A DNA stretch of 64,000 nt from Corydoras sp. C115 (lineage: Eukaryota > Chordata > Actinopteri > Siluriformes > Callichthyidae), in assembly GCA_019802505.1 (NCBI GenBank), contig JAFMOC010000087.1, forward strand, positions 678,501 through 742,500. Direction: 5' to 3'. Positions 10,561-23,900 of this stretch are shown here, in pieces. The notes beneath the pieces are model-generated. The model was not told where the DNA came from, made no database searches, and saw nothing but the letters and a program-made list of their open reading frames with translations. Made by a program: the position numbers and the translations under genes. Positions within the stretch are counted from its first letter, which is position 1; each line of letters starts with the position of its first letter.

Positions 10561-11239
10561 TCGTTTGCCATTTTATTTTTCTTTCTTTCTTTTTTTAATG
10601 TGCATTAAAATCCACTGAAGACAGAAAACCGAATAAAACATGGAATTTGACCAAAGACGCTCAGAATTTATACACACAGATCGGACACGACGTTAAAATC
10701 TCAGCCGAGTTTCAGTGCTGTGGTCGATCTGTGTGTTTTTTTCGGACTGTGGAATGGCAGCACAAATAAAACACTTTTGATGCCTAGTGAATTTTAAGCA
10801 TCTGTTAAAAAGGCTCTGTTTCCAACGCTGAATGTTTGCTAAATTCATCCATGTCTGCCTGGCTCCGTTTTAAGGTACAGGCTGTTCCTTGTGCCGTTTT
10901 CTCTCTCATTCACCCTTCACACTTTTCCTTTCGTCCTTCTCCTGCCTCCCCCTTTTCTTCTAGTGTCAGGTTTTTTTTTTTTTACTGGCCACCCTCTTGG
11001 TCTGCCAGAATCTGATCTATTCATCACATTGTGCCTCACTTTTTCAGTGTGCACTTTGCCTGAACTAAAAAACAGACAGTGATGTGTCCTTCACAATTTT
11101 CTTGGGAAGACCTTAAAGTCACTCCACTTATGCATCTTGCACTACAATTTTTCAGTATATGTTTGTGTTGTTTGAATTTATTTAACACTTCTTTTTACAC
11201 TTTTAGAATACCACAAAAATTGGCCCTAGTTCCTACATA

Positions 11240-11369
11240 TTCATTCATTATCTCCCCCACTTTATCCTCTATTAGGGTCGCGGTGGGGTTCCCCATGCCC
11301 ATCCAGGGGAGAACGTCTTGGGCGCTGGGCAGATAGACCCAGGACAGGGCGCCAATCCATCGCTGGGCA
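11240..11369 (-). mobile_element. S1 short form with perfect TSD
   Basis: 130 bp starting (in sense) TGCCCAGCGATGG. Perfect 13 bp TSD TAGTTCCTACATA at 11227-11239 and 11370-11382. Confidence 0.9.
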
Positions 11370-11485
11370 TAGTTCCTACATAAATTTATAAATTCATACC
11401 AACTCTGTGAAGTAGTTTCTAAGTATTTAGAGAAACAGATGAACTACAGTCATAGTTTTCTATGCAAATACACTGTGTAGCTCTT

Positions 11486-11700
11486 GGGCAGATAGATGCA
11501 CCCAGAACAGGGGGCCAATCTATCGCTGGGCACACACTCACTCACACAGACACACACACACAAATTAATTTAGAGCACTCAGTTTACCTTGAATCTATGT
11601 TTTTGGATTGTGGGAGAAAGCCCACGTGGACACCGGGGGAACATGAAAACTCCACCCAGATGGGGATTCCAACCTGGAATCCCCAACACTGAGAGAGCCA
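11486..11700 (-). mobile_element. S1-like SINE, old degenerate copy
   Basis: Recognisable GGGCAGATA, TCGCTGGGCACACACTCA, TGTTTTTGGATTGTGGGA and ACTCCACCCAGATGG blocks with many differences and indels. Tail and head are lost. Confidence 0.65.
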
Positions 11701-11721
11701 GAATCCCCAGATCTAAAAAAA

Positions 11722-11850
11722 CGTGTGCCAGTGTGTCCGGCGATGGATTGGTGCCCTGTCCTGGGTGTAACTGATCAGCGCCCAAAACGTTCTCCCCTGG
11801 ATGGGCATGGGGAACCCCACTCCCACATGACCTGGAAGATAATGAGATGA
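11722..11850 (+). mobile_element. S1-like SINE 3' part, old copy
   Basis: GGCGATGGATTGGTGCCCTG to GGAAGATAATGAGATGAG. It is diverged, and no TSD is seen. It may be an old short form or a broken full copy. Confidence 0.6.
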
Positions 11851-14134
11851 GTTTACATGTTTGTTCATTTCAGTTTTGGCATTTCCCAGTCTATAAAAAG
11901 TCACACAGGATGTATTTCTCATATCCCTGGACTTCCCTTTTTCTAGAACGTATGGTTTCTGTTTGAAATCCATCTGTGTAACTTTTTAACAACTACAAAA
12001 AAAAAAAAAGAATATTTGGGCAGAAATGCTTGACGTGTAGTTATTAATCTGGGTTTGAATATTTGAATCCCTGAGCCGTTTTAAATAAAGATTAAACTTG
12101 CATTTTTTACAAATGGAAACTACTCCATGTGGCAGCGACGACTGATATCAAGCTGCTAGCTGTTACTTTTCTTGAGAAATGAAAGCTATATGAGTAGAAG
12201 TTTTAAAGAGTTAGTAACGGGGCCTTTTTTTCAATCATAAGCGTCATGCACTATTGAAATATTATATATTGTTGAAAACATGAGGCGTTGTTTTGTTTGG
12301 ACGCATTACATATACTTACGCAAGAAATATTAATAAAGCATGAAGGAAAGTTCTAAAAAATCTATTTAAAGTAAAAACAAAGTAACTGCCAGAATCTATT
12401 CGTTTCTATTTTTAGAAACAGCATCAGATCCCTGCGAGATCTCATTTCTCGTTTCCACACACATTTACATCAGCACAGAAAGGGCCATGCAAATGATTTC
12501 TTTAATAAAAGAATGGAAACCAAACAGCTTTGAAAGAAACTACATTTTAAATAGATAAATGAAATCACTCTAACAAAACGTCTAATCACACAACATTAAA
12601 TATGTTACGTCAATAAGTTAAATTAACCGAACAGGAAATATAACCAAGTCTTTTTTGTAAAAACCGCAGCAAAGATTACAAACACAACACAAACATCTGC
12701 ACGTCTGTTGTCTCAGAGGACAACTGCCCATGCTTATTGTCTTATTCTCTGGGAACTTTTGGTTCGTTTGTGGAATTACTTTTATGGGAAAAACTTAGCT
12801 GTTGACTCCAAGTTGGAGTTCAAATAGCACTTCACAGACATTACAAACCCACAAGCAGTCTGGCCCAAGAGAGAACACATGCTCAGGCCATTAGGTAGTT
12901 GGAGATGTGAAAACAAGTCGAGGCAAAATCATCGTGCAATGCAATCATAAAATCACTCCAATCTGTTTCTAAAGAGGAGAAAAAGACTGAGAGGACTAAG
13001 AAGGAGAACTGCGATGTATGCTGTAGAGTCAGTGCATTTTGGATCTTTTTTTTTTTTAATAAGGTCTAACCCCAAATCGAGGTCATGGTGACATGGTGTG
13101 GGCGGCACATGGTGGGTGGAATGGCGGAAACATTAATGAAGCGGCTCTGATGGGCCTCAGTCAGAGAGTGCCATTGAGTATCACAGCCCTGACATCATTT
13201 CAGTTTCAGAACTTTGTTTCTCATGCATTAAAAACTCTACACAATGCCACATGCATATCTTCACATGCACTATATTTTTTTGGAGCTCGACAGCTTAGCA
13301 GCCTGCATACTACATAAAGAGCTGCATTCTATACAAGCAAATTGTATTTTTGTTGCCCTCAAACATTTTTAGTTTCCTAGCCGAGCAGTCTGGCTTGGTT
13401 TTTTTTTTTCATTTAGAAAAAGTTCAAAGCTGTGGTAAGTGCTCAGAGAAGTAGTGCATGTATTTCTGAAGGTGGAGTCATACTAATTAAGTTCTGTGAG
13501 AACATGCAGTTGTCTAGCTTAGGTGTATGTGTCCATGTCATCTGAAAAATGACCATTAAATTAACAGGATTTATGTTTTAGGGAAAGAACAAGCCATTGT
13601 ATCTGCTCTATAATGTCTTCCAGCTGTGCAGATGTAAACAGTTGGTGTGCACTGTGCTATTTCTAATAGCTTATATTGATAGGAACTGGACCAAAACCAC
13701 ACAAAATACTGACTTACTATAAACTGAGCAGTGAGGTGGTGTATAATGAATGGTTTCATTAAATATCAAAGTAGTTTTTAAGGAACTGATTTGATATTGA
13801 TGTATATTAGTATATATTAGTGACATAGCGGGGCTTTTATAGAATAGAGTTGAAAAATAATACCACACTGAATAATGGTGTATCTCATTGGCACATTAAA
13901 GCAAAAGTATCTAATTACATAAAAAATCACCCACAGAGTACTTCACACAATTACACAAAGCTGTATTGTTAGCAGGGTCATTTTATGTGGTGTACCTTGT
14001 GGTGGCAGGTTTATGCTAGTGTAGATCAGTTGAGTCTGACGCAGTCGATTTCTGCTTGTGTTCAAGCCAAAAAAGTCACGTCACTCTCACTTTTCACTTT
14101 TCTGGTTGATACCAGATTCAATAGAACGGCAGCT
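11851..14134. other. intergenic DNA and m1ap 3' UTR, no other gene seen
   Basis: AT-rich single-copy-looking sequence between the converging genes. It should include the m1ap 3' UTR (below 14135 on the - strand). I find no AATAAA on that strand here, only ATTAAA variants near 13050 and 12500. Poly-A runs occur near 12000. No coding exon was recognised. Confidence 0.5.
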
Positions 14135-14305
14135 TTACTCTCGCCCTAGTGTCATTAGTAGGTCGCTATCCACGTCATCATCTACGAAGCAGCGAGAGGG
14201 GTCACGCTGTCGTAAGCGGCTCATAGGCAGAGATGGGCGGGAAGTCTTGGTTGGGGGTGCAGATGTCAGTGGGGCAACTGTAGCCCTGACACGACCCTGT
14301 TGTAA
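14135..14305 (-). CDS. m1ap: m1ap terminal coding exon
   Basis: Acceptor CCCTTTTTGTAG, phase 0, 56 codons and TAA at 14137-14135. Starts LQQGRVRATVAPLTSAPP, which matches the human tail LQTNRARATVAPLPMTP. The rest is a basic, serine-proline stretch followed by an acidic end, CFVDDDVDSDLL. The frame has no in-frame ATG near its start. It was found by reading this strand for the ATVAPL tail. Confidence 0.88.
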   Translation of the reverse strand, partial: LQQGRVRATVAPLTSAPPTKTSRPSLPMSRLRQRDPSRCFVDDDVDSDLLMTLGRE

Positions 14306-17300
14306 CTACAAAAAGGGACATGCATGAGGGTTTCATTTCTGCTTTAATGTAAATACTTGCCTTAATCATAAAACTTGCAGCATCTAATCACAGTGATATG
14401 TGCAATAGCAAGACTCATCATTAACTCTGTATTTGCCGTTGCACGTAATTAACACTGCTGTTTAACTGGCATTAATGCCTCCGATTTTGCAGGTCAGTCA
14501 ACTTTTCTCACTTCCTTCGATGGGTGTACTTTTGCAATACAATGTACATCATCAACATTTTGCCACACTGCAACTTCCGTCTTTAGAGCAACTTTACGCA
14601 AAGACATATCTCACAATTTTTTTTTTAAACTTTATGTTCATATTGCACATAATCTAGATTTTTGTCTTAGGGTACAAAGTACTAATAGTAAACAACCAGT
14701 CCCTTATTTGTTTACTGGACCGGAGGCTTGTTTACCTGGCATAATATAAGTCATTTTTAGATTTTCTGATAAAAATAACTGGCTTACAAAGCATTTATGG
14801 CATGTCAGAGTCTAGATAAATGGGACACCTCACAGATAGAATGCAAAACTGTGGTTATCCAAGCACGGTTTGTGTGAGCGTTGGGGCGTGTATGTGTGTG
14901 AGTGAGTGAGTGAGAGGGCATACTCTCATGGGATAAAATGTTTAAATTTATTTTAAAACCAGAATTTGCTTGTGTAATTTTACTTATACTAGATATGGTA
15001 AAGATTTAGTTATAATCATAATTAAAGTTATACATCTTCTTCTGTAAGGCATCATCTGTTTTTTAAATAAGTTTATTAGTGCTAATTACATTTATCTGCT
15101 GTAATAACTATTTAAACCTAGCGTATGGTTATTTGGGTTTAAACAAACTTAACCATTAACAGTATTTAGTATATTTAGTCATACTTTATCTGATGATGGA
15201 TTCAGTATCTTTTAGAAATGCCTATATTTGAGCTGTTGGTGATGCAGGAGTCATGTTAATTGTTTACTGTGTTTTAATTAATTAACTGCGGATAATTACA
15301 TAATTAACTGAATATTTTAAGCTATATTTTTATTTTATAAAACGCCAATAAAGTGCACAGGCTACGATATATTAAAGTTTGTTGTGAAAGGACTCTTGGC
15401 CTGTAAGTTCGGTATTAATGAATCTGACCTGCCGTGTGGAGCCCTCTGCTGGCCTGTTGGTGTCTCTGCGTTGTCCTCGTGATTGGCTTTGTGGATGTAG
15501 CATGTAGGAGCGAGTGAGCAGGCCTCTCATCCTCAGGTGTGGGTACAGATTACAGCCCAGACACAAAGGATTAAATCCAGGATCCTCCTCCAGCTGCATC
15601 AGACACTTCTGGGACACAAGGGTTCACAAATTTGTAAATTCCTCTCCTTGTGAGGTAAGCATCACTATCAATTGAGTTGAAAAAAGGTTTTGATTGTTTC
15701 ATTTTCACAACACTCATCATCCACAGCACTTTATTCTTCAGTAAGTGAAGCCACCACTTTACCACCACAACAACCTAAATATGAAAATATTGTTTAATTT
15801 CTCAGTGAATTCGGGAGACCCAAACATTCATTCATTCATTATCTCCCGCTTTATCCTCTATTAGGGTCGAGGTGGGGTTCCCCATGCCCATCCAGGGGAG
15901 AACATCTCAGGCGCTGGGCAGATAGACCCAGGACAGGACGCCAATCCATCGCTGGGCACACACTCACTTACACAGACACACTCTATATGGGGCAATTTTG
16001 AGAATTCAATTGACTTGCTCCATGTTTTTGGACTGTGGGAGGAAACCGGAGAACCCGGAGGAAACCCACGCAGACACGGGGAGAACATGGAAACTCCACC
16101 CAGATGGGGATTCGAACCGGGAATCCCTAGCGCTGAGAGGCGAACGTGCTAACCACTAAGCCACCGTGCCGCCATGAGACCCAAACATTCATTCATTCAT
16201 TATCTCCCGCTTTATCCTCTATTAGGGTCGCGGTGGGGTTCCCCATGCCCATCCAGGGGAGAACGTCTCGGGCGCTGGGCACATACACCCAGGACAGGGC
16301 GCCAATCCATCGCTGGGCAGAGACCCAAACAGTTCAGTTTAAATATTACCATCTGATATTAAAGGAGGGTGGCACGGTGGCTTAGTGGTTAGCATGTTCT
16401 CCTCTCAGCACTAGGGATTCCCGGTTCGAATCCCCAGCTGAGTGGAGTTTCCATGTTCTCCCCGTGTCCGCGTGGGTTTCCTCCGGGTTCTCCGGTTTCC
16501 TCCCACAGTCCAAAAACATGGATCAAGTCAATTGAGTTCTCCAAATTGCCCCATATAGAGTGTGTCTGTGTGAGTGTGTGTGTGCCCAGCGATTAGATTG
16601 GCGCCCTGTCTTGGGTGTATCTGCCCATCGCCCGAAACGTTCTCCCCTGGATGGGCATGGGGAACCCCCCCGCGACCCTAATAGAAGATAAAGCGGAAGA
16701 TAATGGATGGATGGATATTAAAGGAAACATGTATTTATACAAATCAATTTATATTTGACTTTTGTTAGTGTGTTTAGGGCCAATGCTTTACCTTTTCCCT
16801 TCAAAACGTGTCTGGCAATCATCACAAAACACAAGCATGCAAGCAAACCACTGAACTGTTAGCAATGCAGTGACAATTTGTTTAACAAATCAAACCGTGT
16901 TCACTGCTTAAGCTGCTTATTGACATTAAAAAAGACTTTCATTCAAAAAAGGCTGTATGTTGACAATTTCTTTTGAACTCACATTAAACATATTCTGCAA
17001 TAACCAAACGGTTCTGAATAGAACTAAGAGATCTTAGCACTGTATTATACTTTAACTTATAATTCATATTGCAGAAACGTATTAAACATGTTTATAATTG
17101 TTTGGATGTGAGTTAATACCTCCAGCATAGTGACTGTGTTGGATGGTGGGTCCTCATTTGAGATCGATATGCTGCAGGGTAACATCAGTTCTCGTGTGAG
17201 TACAGGTTTGAGTAAGAGGCAAAGTGAGGACGATGACTGTATCACGTAATAAGAGAACACACTAGATCCCGTCCCAAACTCGGGTTCTGACCGGACCAAA

Positions 17301-17898
17301 AGAAACCAGTCATGGTTCTGTGGGAAAACATAACGTACGCATAGAAAATCGTTACATCAGTGTGCTGATTAATTGTTCAATCTAATTAAATCATGTATAA
17401 ATATCTTAAAACACGTGATGTACTCAATGTTTTTTTAATGTGAAAATGTTTTATGTGAAAAATGTTTAATGTGAAAAAGTTTTGCTAAGTAAGTTATAAG
17501 AAGGGCAGCACTGTGGCTTAGTGGTTAGCACGTTCGCCTCTCAGCGCTAGGGATTCCCGGTTCGAATCCCCATCTGGGTGGAGTTTCCATGTTCTCCCCG
17601 TGTCTGCGTGGGTTTCCTCCGGGTTCTCCGGTTTCCTCCCACAGTCCAAAAACATGGATCAAGTTAATTGAGTTCTCTATATTGCCCCATATAGAGTGTG
17701 TTTGAGTGTGTGCCCAGCGATGGATTGGCGCCCTGTCCTGGGTGTATGTGCCCAGCGCCCGAGATGTTCTCCCCTGGATGGGCATAGGGAACCCCACCGC
17801 GACCCTAATAGAGGATAAAGCGGGAGATAATGAATGAATGAAAAGTTATAAGAAAATGTTAAAGTTGAAAATATAACTTTTAATGATCTCTAACAATG

Positions 17899-17975
<77 letters not shown>

Positions 17976-20900
17976 TACTGTATATAGCCTATAACTGATT
18001 TATCTATTATTTAACATACAGATCTGTCATTCCATAAGAACAAAAGGCAAGTTCTTAACTGACTCTGAGTATGTAGCAGAGAGCATGGAATGTCTGATGG
18101 TTGCTCTCCATCTCCTCCCAGTCCAGCTGCCAGCAAGTGGTAGGTCTGATGAGAAGTGGAAGGCCGTACAGCACAGACTGACACACTCCATCTGCACGCA
18201 AGACCCTGAGACACACCATTACAAAGAAAACTCTGTTTTAATGAAAAAAGCTTTCACTAGCTTTATGATGTTTTTCTCTAAAGCTTGCTGAACTTTTTGC
18301 TCCAGTTATTGCCCATGTTCTCTGTTCCACTTCCTTTAAATATGAACTTTGTAGTTCTATAGTTTCAGCCTGTAGTCCATCTGTTTGTGTTCTACAGTAC
18401 ATACTGTGTACATCTCCTTTACTCTGTTCTAATGGTCAGGACCTCAATAGTACCACCACAGAGCAGGGATTATTTGTTTGGTGCATTATTCGCAACCCAT
18501 ACAATGTAACATTAAATGAAGGATTTGTCCTTTTCTTTTAACCTTTTTCTTAAATCTAATACTGGAATATTCCGTTTTTAATGATCAGAGATAGATATTC
18601 ACTGTGTTCCCCTATATGGTATAGATGTGAACCAAGACAAGGGTGAAACAACTCTGATACTTTCCTTTCAGTGCCCTGATGGTTTGCATAAACTCATGAG
18701 GTGACCAATGACATACTGCTTAAAACAGTGAGGAAGAAGAGCATGAAACTGAGAAGCAAGGATGCAAAAGAAAATGATAGTGATATTCTCTTTCCCCTTT
18801 GCTGCACAATGATAAGGTGAAAATGTTATTACTGTTTCTCCAAAAATTCCCTGGCATTAGTGACATCATGGCTATGTAAATTATACGCAAAACGCCATAT
18901 CGAACACAATGTACGGCAGTGTGTACATGCTCAGGACAAACAGAGAGGTCTCTGTCTAGTTGTTCCACACTAGATTAGGGTATGACTCACGTCCGTGTTT
19001 AGTAGGACGCAGCCTCTTTGCATGATTCTTTTATTTATACATTTTCTTTATCTTTATTTGCCCCAAAATTCTGTCTCTCGGTTTCTCTATTACTCTTACT
19101 TTTTCCACAAGTCATTACCAGCAGATGTTGTTGCTTACTAAGCTATGCTTGAACCATCCAGCGCCAAACAACACAGTTCTGCCTTCAAAACTTATAAACA
19201 CATTCCACAGAGCATAGGCTTGTAGTGCTGGTACCAAATTAACAGGCTTCAAACTTGTTGACTGCTGTTGATCATGTACACACTGACATGCTGTGTGCGT
19301 TCTATTAAAAGGCCTGAACCAATGACCTTGCACGCAGGCTTCAGGCTGATCTGAAGCCATTTCCCAGAAGCTATTTAATAATCAAACCATACTTGATGAC
19401 TTGTAGTCGCTGTGGTGGAGGGCTCTGATTGGGTGGGTTTTTGTTAGGGTGTGGAAAGTCCCGCACACTTTCAGTTTTGACTCCAAGATCAGGTGGCCCA
19501 GGAAGGAGTGCTGGACTCAGAAGTCGTTCCTGCATATCACACTTTATACAAACTACAAACACACACACCAACATACATTTATTTTCTATTATCTCTATAA
19601 TAGTAAAACCTCTATCTCAAAACAGTTTAAATATGTCTCATACATACACCTATATGTTTTGCACCGTGGCATGCAACTGGTTTAAGTTCCTGTTAGTGTA
19701 GTAAGTAGTGTAGAAAATGCAAATTATAAAAAAAAAACATAAACAAGACACTTTTCTGAATATTCTAAGCACAATGATGTTTTAATTCATTCATTCATTA
19801 TCTTCCGCTTTATCCTATATTAGGGTCGTGGGGGGGGGGTTCCCCATGTCCATCCAGGGGAGAACGTTTCAGGTGCTGGGCAGATACACCCAGGACAGGG
19901 CGCCAATCTATCACTGGGCACACACACACATACACACTCTATATGGGGCAATTTGGAGAATTCAATTGACTTAATCCATGTTTTTGGACTGTGGGAGGAA
20001 ACCGGAGAGCCCGGAGGAAACCCACGCGGACACGGAGAACATGGAAACTCCACTCAGATTGGGATTCGAACCGGGAATCCCTAGTGCTGAGAGGCGACCG
20101 TGCTAAACCAATAAGCCACCGTGCCGCTGATGTTTTATTACTTTTCATATTTGTATCTTTTACTATATTTTTTTCCCGGCCAACTAAAAATCTTTCAGTA
20201 ATTGTTCGGGGGATTGGTCAGGAACCGCGGACTAGCTCAGCCAGTAGAAGCAGTGGTTTTGGGAACCAATCAGTTCCCGTGGGTGCAGGGTTAACCAGTG
20301 TCATGAATTTCAAACATTGCATTTATATGTACAGTCATAGGCTTGTTGTTAAGGAACTCGATTCCTGGTCCCAACAAGTACTATGGCTGAAGTGCCCTTG
20401 GGCAAGCACCTAACCCCGATTGCTCCCTGGGCTGCTAATGCTCCAGGCACATGTGCTCACTTTACTAGTGTGTGTGTTTCACTGCATGGATGGATTAAAT
20501 GTGAAGGACCAATTCCTCTGTGCATAAGAACACAGTTTATCAGTTTAGTGAAAACTTTTATCTCATTTTATGGGTGTTGATATATTTTTGATTATATCGC
20601 GGGACTGCAAGAATAACTTATTTCTATTTTTAAAAAGTGCTCATCTTGCCCCCATGGCCGATGATTGCTAGAACAGGGTTTCAGGAGAATTTGTAAAAGT
20701 ATTTGATTAAGCGTTGGTTGGCCTTTCCAAACAATTCTTGTAAATAAGCCATAACCCCAACAAGGTAATTAAGAGCTAAGGCCTTATGTGCGAGCCTAAA
20801 TATCCCGAGATACCTTATTTCACTTTATAACTTTTCTCTTATGTCCATATTTCACTCAAAAGTTTTCATATTAAGATCTACACCCTGATTATTATGACAC

Positions 20901-23900
20901 TGTGCTTACTGGAACAATTCAGAAAATTGACACACAAATTGAATTAAGAAACAACCACTATTAACATAACCAATAAGAATTATTTGGACACATGCATCAT
21001 TACCCATATTTACATGTACGGATATCCTGTTCAAAACATAATGTGACTCTTGTGTCTACAGAACAGTGTCATTTGTCTGGAAAAGCTTTCTATAACGTTT
21101 TGGGCCTGTACAGTCAAAAGACTATTTGTGATTTCTGAAACTGATTATGGATGAGGTGGTGAGTTCATAACTGACGTTTATCCCAGTGTCCATTGGGGTT
21201 AAGGTCAGGGCCCCTAAAGGTCCTCCATACCAACCACTGCCGTGAAACTGAAAGCATACGAGTGTTTAAATGCCACTGTACGTTGCAGTCTCCACATTAC
21301 ATTCTGAAACCTCAAGCTGAGATAGTATGTCGGCATTTTACTTGGTAGAATGTTTACTAATCTTTAGGCACATTGTACTCCTTATTTTCTCTAAATATAT
21401 TCTTCAAGATTAACATGTCCATCCTGCTCACTACAATCGTACAGAATGGTTATCTGAGTAAAGCATTTCTGTCGGCTGACGCAGGTTGATTTGGTGACCG
21501 CTTTAATGCACAAATGTACGTGTCCCTAATAAGGTGTTCTGTAAGTGTATATATCATTTTTGAATATGTAATTGTGTGTTTCAATCTTTGTTGTAAGTGA
21601 ATAATATGTATTTGAAATGAGTTTAGGAAGCAATTACATCAATTACCACGATTTAGTCTGTGAGAAGGGTTGAGTTTTGGACCTTGTATCTGTTCAGATG
21701 CAGGCAGAAACAGCTGAAGGTGCTCTCTTTCTCCTGTTTGATCATGCAGCCATGTCTTTAGAACATTTTCCACAGCAGAGACACTGTTCTCCACTATTTG
21801 CAAATCCATCTCCGCACCTACGTTAGATCGTCTTTGCAGAATAAAACAGGAATTTAGCATGAGAGCATCAGACAAGCTGAGAAACGCAGCAGTGTTCTTT
21901 TAAAAGTGTGTTTCACATATTTTATTAAATGTTGATTCACAGCAATTCAACTCAAGTATTTAATTGTCTCATAGATTGCATCAGCAAAAAACACAACTCA
22001 GTGCTGTAATGTTAGGTACACTTTAATTATTTTTGTACTAGTTGTTCGGGTTCTATTTTTAGACTGTATTCTGTTTCTCTACATGTTTTTTTAAATTTCC
22101 TTATGGTCAGGATCTCCACAGATCAATAATCAGTGACACAGAAATGGTCATTTTGTGTATTGCACCATTATGAGTGGATTAAACACAGCAGAGTTTTAAA
22201 GAACATTGGTAAGACTTATGGTCTGAGGATAGTCCACCACCAAAAATTGAACACAATTGATGATGTTGATGGTGAACAAATTAGCAGCTGTCTCACATTT
22301 TCCATCTTTAAGATGGAGCAGTAGGGTAGATGTGTCCAATAAAGTGCATGATGAATAGTACGATGATAAAAAACACTTCAACGTCACTGCAGTACTCAGA
22401 ATGATCCATCACCTAAATTTGTGGTGATCCTGACCTTTAAAGTAAGATACACAATAAAGAGGACTAACAAGGTAAGTGAAGAAACAGATGTACTAAAGAC
22501 AGTTGTAGAACTGCACTTTCATCAACGTATTCTCTACTTGTAGAATTTACAATCACCACTAGATGGTGCTGCAGTTTATCATCTTTTTATTAAAAGCTTT
22601 TTCTCCGACTTGGGCAGCAACAGCTGTGTTCCAAAATTAAAGCAGCCTTTTTTTTATCTTCTATTTTATAACATCTAACAAAACATCTTACAAAAACACC
22701 ATACTCTCAAATATTTCACATGCTTTTATGATACAGACCAAACATCACTCAACATACTTAAACTTATATGAATATATAATTTCTTAATGAGCTGCACGGG
22801 TTTCCTAGAAGGCTGAATCTTATCATTTCCTAACCTCTAATTTAAACCCATAATATTTGGAAATACTTTTTATACCGCGAACAACCCCAATTCTTAAATA
22901 CGTTATACAGAATAGTTCTTTTACATCTTTGATAAGGTTCTTTAATTAAGCAGCCTAACTCTTTACAAATGTCATTTTGTAGATAAACCTCTCAAAGATT
23001 AGACTATCTCCTGTACTCTTGCCTCTTCCTGCGGAGCCACTGCCATGTTCAATTATTCATTGCACCTCCATGGGGTCTAGAGAGCTTAACCGAGCCAAGT
23101 GGACATGTTTAAACTTTCATTAAGTAGCAGATAAAGAGGAAGAAAAGGGAGGAAATCTCGATGTGGAAAGGGAACGACGGAGACATACCCTTACCACCTT
23201 GGGAGCTGTAATGATGTGTGGAGAAGCAAATGCACTTTCAGACACCAAACACTTAAGTACTTTTTTTAATATACTTTTTTTGGTTAACAGAGAAATGGAG
23301 CTGCTAATTCTTTTGATCTCATTAAGAGTTTCAGAAAAACTTCCACACCAGTATGTTTGCTCTCCACATATAAACAGAAAAGGCATAGAAACATTTACTG
23401 GAGGGTCATATTTGAGTCTTAAAAGTTTTATGGCTAATTACATTCAAGCTGTGAAAAATAAACATGCAAAATTAAAATCCTTTCCAAATGGCACATGTAG
23501 GAACAGCTATCCATGTTTTAACCGCATTATAATTATGGGGTAGCTGCATCAGAATTACGGGGTATTTATTCAAAATACAGATGCATTCCCCTTAGGCACA
23601 GCAGTGGGGTCAAGTACATTCAGCGACTTGTTCTACCCTTGATCTTTAAACCTAAGGTTTACCTTGATTTTTTTATGATATTATAAATTTAAATAGAGAG
23701 AAATTTATTGCATAGCGGATTATGCAATAAATTCAAATCCCCATCTGGGTGGAGTTTCCATGTTCTCCCCATGGGTTTCCTCCGGGTTCTCTGGTTTCCT
23801 CCCACAGTCAAAAAACATGGATCAAGTCAATTTAATTCTCCAAATTGCCCCATATAGAGTGTGTGTGTGAGTGAGTGTGTGTTCAGCGATAGATTGGCGT

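Larger units (their letters stand above)
15815..16331. repeat. triple target-site block: full S1 and short S1 in tandem
   Basis: The 12 bp target GAGACCCAAACA occurs three times without change: 15815-15826, 16176-16187 and 16320-16331. A full S1 fills the first gap and a short S1 the second, both on the - strand. In element sense the order is target, short, target, full, target. Confidence 0.9.

Noticed and set aside
15372..15428. Read-through end of m1ap exon 8 as the protein's true C-terminus
   Set aside because: The exon at 14305-14135 carries the conserved ATVAPL tail and fits in phase. The read-through is kept only as a possible isoform.
17120..18070. Possible frameshift in m1ap after HALCYILR
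   Set aside because: TAA follows four codons later, but the next exon starts NHDWFLLVRSE, the direct continuation of human M1AP. A donor at that point removes the problem.
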